Positions 61,709-64,000 of a stretch of 64,000 bases of DNA are shown one piece after another (within the stretch, counting starts at the first letter, position 1; each line of letters begins with the position of its first letter). Origin of the DNA: Clostridium drakei (GTDB lineage: Bacteria > Bacillota > Clostridia > Clostridiales > Clostridiaceae); the NCBI RefSeq assembly GCF_000633595.2, contig NZ_JIBU02000048.1:1-64000 (forward strand). The letters run 5' to 3'. The notes under the pieces were generated by a model. It was not told the origin of the DNA and did no database searches. It worked only from the letters and a program-made list of their open reading frames with translations. A program made the position numbers and the translations under genes.

Positions 61709-62404
61709 ATGACAAATAGAATTTTAATTATAGATGATAATAAGGAATTATGTGCTTTGATAAAGCAGAGTGTGGCGCCTGAAAATATAGATGCAGATAG
61801 CTGCTTTTCTGGCGTAGATGGGGTGACCATGCTCCAAAAAAATGACTACCAGCTCATCCTTTTGGATGTGATGATGCCAGGAATGGATGGCTTTCAGACA
61901 ATGGAGAAAATACGCCAACAAAGCAGTATTCCCATTCTCATGCTGACTTCTAAAAATGACAATACATCAAAAGTTTGTGGGCTTCGCTCTGGTGCAGATG
62001 ACTATCTGACAAAGCCCTTTGATATGGATGAATTGATTGCCCGTGTTGTTTCTCTGATACGCCGATACACACGTTTCAATCTGACGGGAGAGCATTCACA
62101 TCCGCTGTCCTACCAAGGGCTGACCATAGACTTAGATAGCCGGAGCGTAACCACACAGAACGGTACATTTGAATTACCGCCAAAAGAATTTGACCTTTTG
62201 CTGTTCTGCGCCAAAAACCAAGGAAGAATTCTGACTAAGCAACAGATTTATGAGGAAGTTTGGGGTGAGTCTTACGTTTATGATGACAGCAACATTATGG
62301 CTATTATTAGCCGCCTCCGTAAAAAGATCGAACCCGATTCCGGCACACCATTTTATATCCAAACGGTAAAAGGAATCGGTTATCGTTTCAACAAAGAGGT
62401 GTAG
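61709..62404 (+). CDS. OmpR-family response regulator, module 2
   Basis: 231 residues: receiver with Asp53 in LLDVMMPGMDGF and TKPFDMDEL, winged helix with LPPKEFDLLLF and TVKGIGYRF. AGGAGGAATAATC sets the ATG at 61709. The kinase follows after 3 bases. Its binding site is probably the four 11-bp repeats at 63372-63415. Confidence 0.88.
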   Translation: MTNRILIIDDNKELCALIKQSVAPENIDADSCFSGVDGVTMLQKNDYQLILLDVMMPGMDGFQTMEKIRQQSSIPILMLTSKNDNTSKVCGLRSGADDYLTKPFDMDELIARVVSLIRRYTRFNLTGEHSHPLSYQGLTIDLDSRSVTTQNGTFELPPKEFDLLLFCAKNQGRILTKQQIYEEVWGESYVYDDSNIMAIISRLRKKIEPDSGTPFYIQTVKGIGYRFNKEV

Positions 62405-62407
62405 GAG

Positions 62408-63331
62408 ATGATTCTTTATGTGACTTTAGGCATATTATTTTGTCTTGCCCTCCTTTTCGGTATTGTCTGCTTAGCAAAAATGATTGGTGTCAAAAGGCAG
62501 TTGCAGGATATGACGGATGCTCTTAATGATATTCAGGCTGGAAACGGTAACCGAAAAATCCTTGCCCCCAATAATGAGTTGACCGCAGACCTTTCTTATA
62601 AAATGAATGAAATTGTTTATCGTTATGAAGAACAGCTCTCGCAACTCAGAGCAGCGGACGAAACCAATCGTCAGCTTATGACCAGTCTTTCTCATGATGT
62701 AAGAACGCCGCTTACCACCCTGATTGGTTATTTGGATGCAGTTCACAGAGGTGTGGTTGTTGAAAAAGAGCGAGAGGATTATATTGAAATTGCAAGACGG
62801 AAAGCGTATGATCTAAAAGATTATATTGATATTCTATTTGACTGGTTCAAATTGAATTCTAGTGAATTTGCCTTATCCATAGAGCAGGTGGAGATTGCGG
62901 AACAGACACGATATATTCTGAAAGATTGGATCCCCATTTTTGAGGAAAATCATTTGGTTTATGAAATAGAAATTCCAGAAAGACCGCTGTTTGCAAAAGT
63001 AGATTTAGACGGATATGCTCGCATCATCAACAATTTGGTGCAAAACGTCATTAACCACAGTCAAGCCACACAGATCAAAATTGAAATGGTACAAAAAGAA
63101 ACAGAAATTGAAATTCGCATATCGGACAATGGAATTGGGATTGAGAAAGCTGATTTACAGAATATCTTTGAAAGGCTGTATAAATGCGATAAGGGTCGTT
63201 CTGATAAGGGAAGCGGATTGGGACTGTCCATTGTTCGGCAGATAGTTGGAAAAATGAACAGCAGAATTACTGTTCAAAGTGAGCCAAATCAATATACTGT
63301 TTTTACTGTCTTTCTAACACTGATTAAGTGA
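62408..63331 (+). CDS. Sensor histidine kinase with minimal input domain, module 2
   Basis: 307 residues: only one clear membrane helix (about 3-25), a short linker/HAMP-like coiled coil, phospho-acceptor His96 in LSHDVRTPLTTL, N box NNLVQNVINHS, and G boxes ISDNGIGI and GSGLGLSIVRQ. With no extracellular domain it fits kinases that sense through membrane contact or via the ABC partner. AGGTGTAGGAG precedes the ATG. Higher GC than background. Confidence 0.87.
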   Translation: MILYVTLGILFCLALLFGIVCLAKMIGVKRQLQDMTDALNDIQAGNGNRKILAPNNELTADLSYKMNEIVYRYEEQLSQLRAADETNRQLMTSLSHDVRTPLTTLIGYLDAVHRGVVVEKEREDYIEIARRKAYDLKDYIDILFDWFKLNSSEFALSIEQVEIAEQTRYILKDWIPIFEENHLVYEIEIPERPLFAKVDLDGYARIINNLVQNVINHSQATQIKIEMVQKETEIEIRISDNGIGIEKADLQNIFERLYKCDKGRSDKGSGLGLSIVRQIVGKMNSRITVQSEPNQYTVFTVFLTLIK

Positions 63332-63337
63332 AAGTAT

Positions 63338-63366
63338 CCCTGCCGCAGGCAGGGATTTCTTTTTAC
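63338..63366 (+). terminator. Terminator of RR/HK 2
   Basis: CCCTGCC-GCA-GGCAGGG followed by ATTTCTTTTT. Confidence 0.75.
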
Positions 63367-63371
63367 GCAAT

Positions 63372-63415
63372 TGCAAGGTTAGTGCAAGGTTAATGCAAGG
63401 TTAATGCAAGGTTGG
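63372..63415 (+). promoter_or_regulatory. Four 11-bp direct repeats, response-regulator site 2
   Basis: TGCAAGGTTAG, TGCAAGGTTAA twice and TGCAAGGTTGG, in helical phase, about 40 bases before the ABC start. The spacing matches the site at 58090, but the sequence differs. Confidence 0.78.
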
Positions 63416-63455
63416 CGTGATAGACTTATTTAAACAAGAAAAGGAGGTTTTTAGC

Positions 63456-64000
63456 TTGAGTGATTTTATAATTGAAACAAAAAATCTTACAAAACAATAT
63501 GGGGAGCAGAAAAGCGTTGCTAACTTGAATATCCATGTAAAAAAAGGCCGCATCTATGGTCTGCTTGGACGAAATGGAGCAGGAAAAACCACGACCATGA
63601 AAATGTTGCTGAATCTGACTACACCTACTTCTGGAGAGGTTCAGATTTTCGGCAAAAATATTCAGGGAAACGAGAAGAAAATCTTGCCCCGAATTGGTAG
63701 TTTAATTGAAGCACCGGGATTTTATCCAAATTTGACAGGTACAGAAAACCTGAAAATCTTTGCGCAGCTTAGAGGTGTTTCTAAGCGTAATGCTGTTCAA
63801 ATCGCATTAGAGGTTGTGGGACTGCCATACGGAGATAAAAAGCTGTTTTCTCAGTACTCCCTTGGTATGAAGCAGCGCTTGGCCATTGCTCTTGCCATTA
63901 TGCACGATCCAGAGCTGCTAATTTTGGATGAGCCGATCAATGGGCTTGATCCAATCGGGATTGCCGAGGTGCGTTCGTTTATTCGTGAGCTGTGCGATGT
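63456..64000 (+). CDS. Bacitracin/lantibiotic-type ABC ATPase, module 2 (cut by window end)
   Basis: The first 181 codons are present, from a TTG start 8 bases after AAGGAGG. Walker A is GRNGAGKTT at about 40-48, the signature is YSLGMKQRLAIA and Walker B is LLILDEPINGLDPIG. Same class as the 58194 ATPase but a distinct sequence. The remainder and probable permease genes lie beyond the window. Confidence 0.87.
   Translation, partial: MSDFIIETKNLTKQYGEQKSVANLNIHVKKGRIYGLLGRNGAGKTTTMKMLLNLTTPTSGEVQIFGKNIQGNEKKILPRIGSLIEAPGFYPNLTGTENLKIFAQLRGVSKRNAVQIALEVVGLPYGDKKLFSQYSLGMKQRLAIALAIMHDPELLILDEPINGLDPIGIAEVRSFIRELCD

Noticed and set aside
1-64000. Prophage, tRNA, rRNA or large conjugative element
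   Set aside because: I saw no tRNA-like cloverleaf, rRNA stretch, phage structural genes or type IV secretion genes; only fragments of recombination and mobilisation genes are present.

Overview
The window looks like a low-GC chromosome of Clostridium sensu stricto (solventogenic or gut-type, C. beijerinckii-like by gene content and style). Supporting signs are AT-rich intergenic DNA, strong AGGAGG-type ribosome sites, frequent TTG/GTG starts, and clostridial families such as DUF6033-like, collagen/propeller and AgrC/LytTR proteins. No rRNA, tRNA, CRISPR array or intact prophage was seen. No species is claimed.

Layout. 0-8.8 kb: a partial palindromic element, a tandem pair of NhaC-type antiporters with an intact PAP2 phosphatase and a broken copy of it, an LtaS-like enzyme, an RDD-like protein and an RlmD/RlmCD-type RNA methyltransferase. 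8.9-12.7 kb: remnants of a mobile element (XRE regulator, relaxase) around a TetR/flavodoxin operon and a PadR/membrane-protein pair. 12.7-17.7 kb: a higher-GC two-component system with a BceAB-like ABC transporter. 17.9-22.1 kb: MarR/MBL-hydrolase, TetR, MATE and VOC genes. 22.6-25.6 kb: a LytTR regulator, an AgrC-like kinase and a DUF6033-like protein. 25.6-29.3 kb: a glycosyltransferase divergent from a collagen-like/beta-propeller protein. 29.7-31.5 kb: a type I toxin-antitoxin-like locus, a deformylase-like gene and a complete palindromic element. 31.5-36.3 kb: MarR/MATE, a chemoreceptor and a second toxin-antitoxin-like locus. 36.5-39.7 kb: a MarR repressor with four copies of one operator and two small paralogous proteins, a second MarR with a soluble mini-chemoreceptor, and Fur. 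40-55.5 kb: acetyltransferase, MarR/MATE, PadR with Fe-S and flavodoxin genes, alpha/beta hydrolases, a bile-salt-hydrolase family enzyme, MarR/MFS and a QueG-like protein, mixed with gene fragments. 55.9-64 kb: two lantibiotic-immunity-type modules (two-component system plus ABC transporter), the second running off the window.

How the genes work together. This is an accessory region dominated by sensing and export of toxic compounds: three MATE and one Bcr/CflA exporters, one BceAB-like and two bacitracin/lantibiotic-type ABC systems, and about a dozen one-component regulators (seven MarR, three TetR, two PadR). Several regulators have a readable palindrome inside or just after a TTGACA-N17-TATAAT-type promoter, which supports autoregulation and control of the neighbouring pump. 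The two-component/ABC modules are richer in GC than their surroundings and are bordered by recombination-gene fragments, which points to transfer from Lachnospiraceae-like donors (inference).

The most unusual items are: the MarR operator regulon with two small paralogous proteins that appear to need an ATC start; the TIR-bounded palindromic element whose long hairpin shows compensatory changes between two copies; two Hol_Tox-like type I toxin loci; the collagen/propeller protein facing a glycosyltransferase; and a duplicated flavodoxin/hydrolase pair of which one copy is collapsed by deletion.
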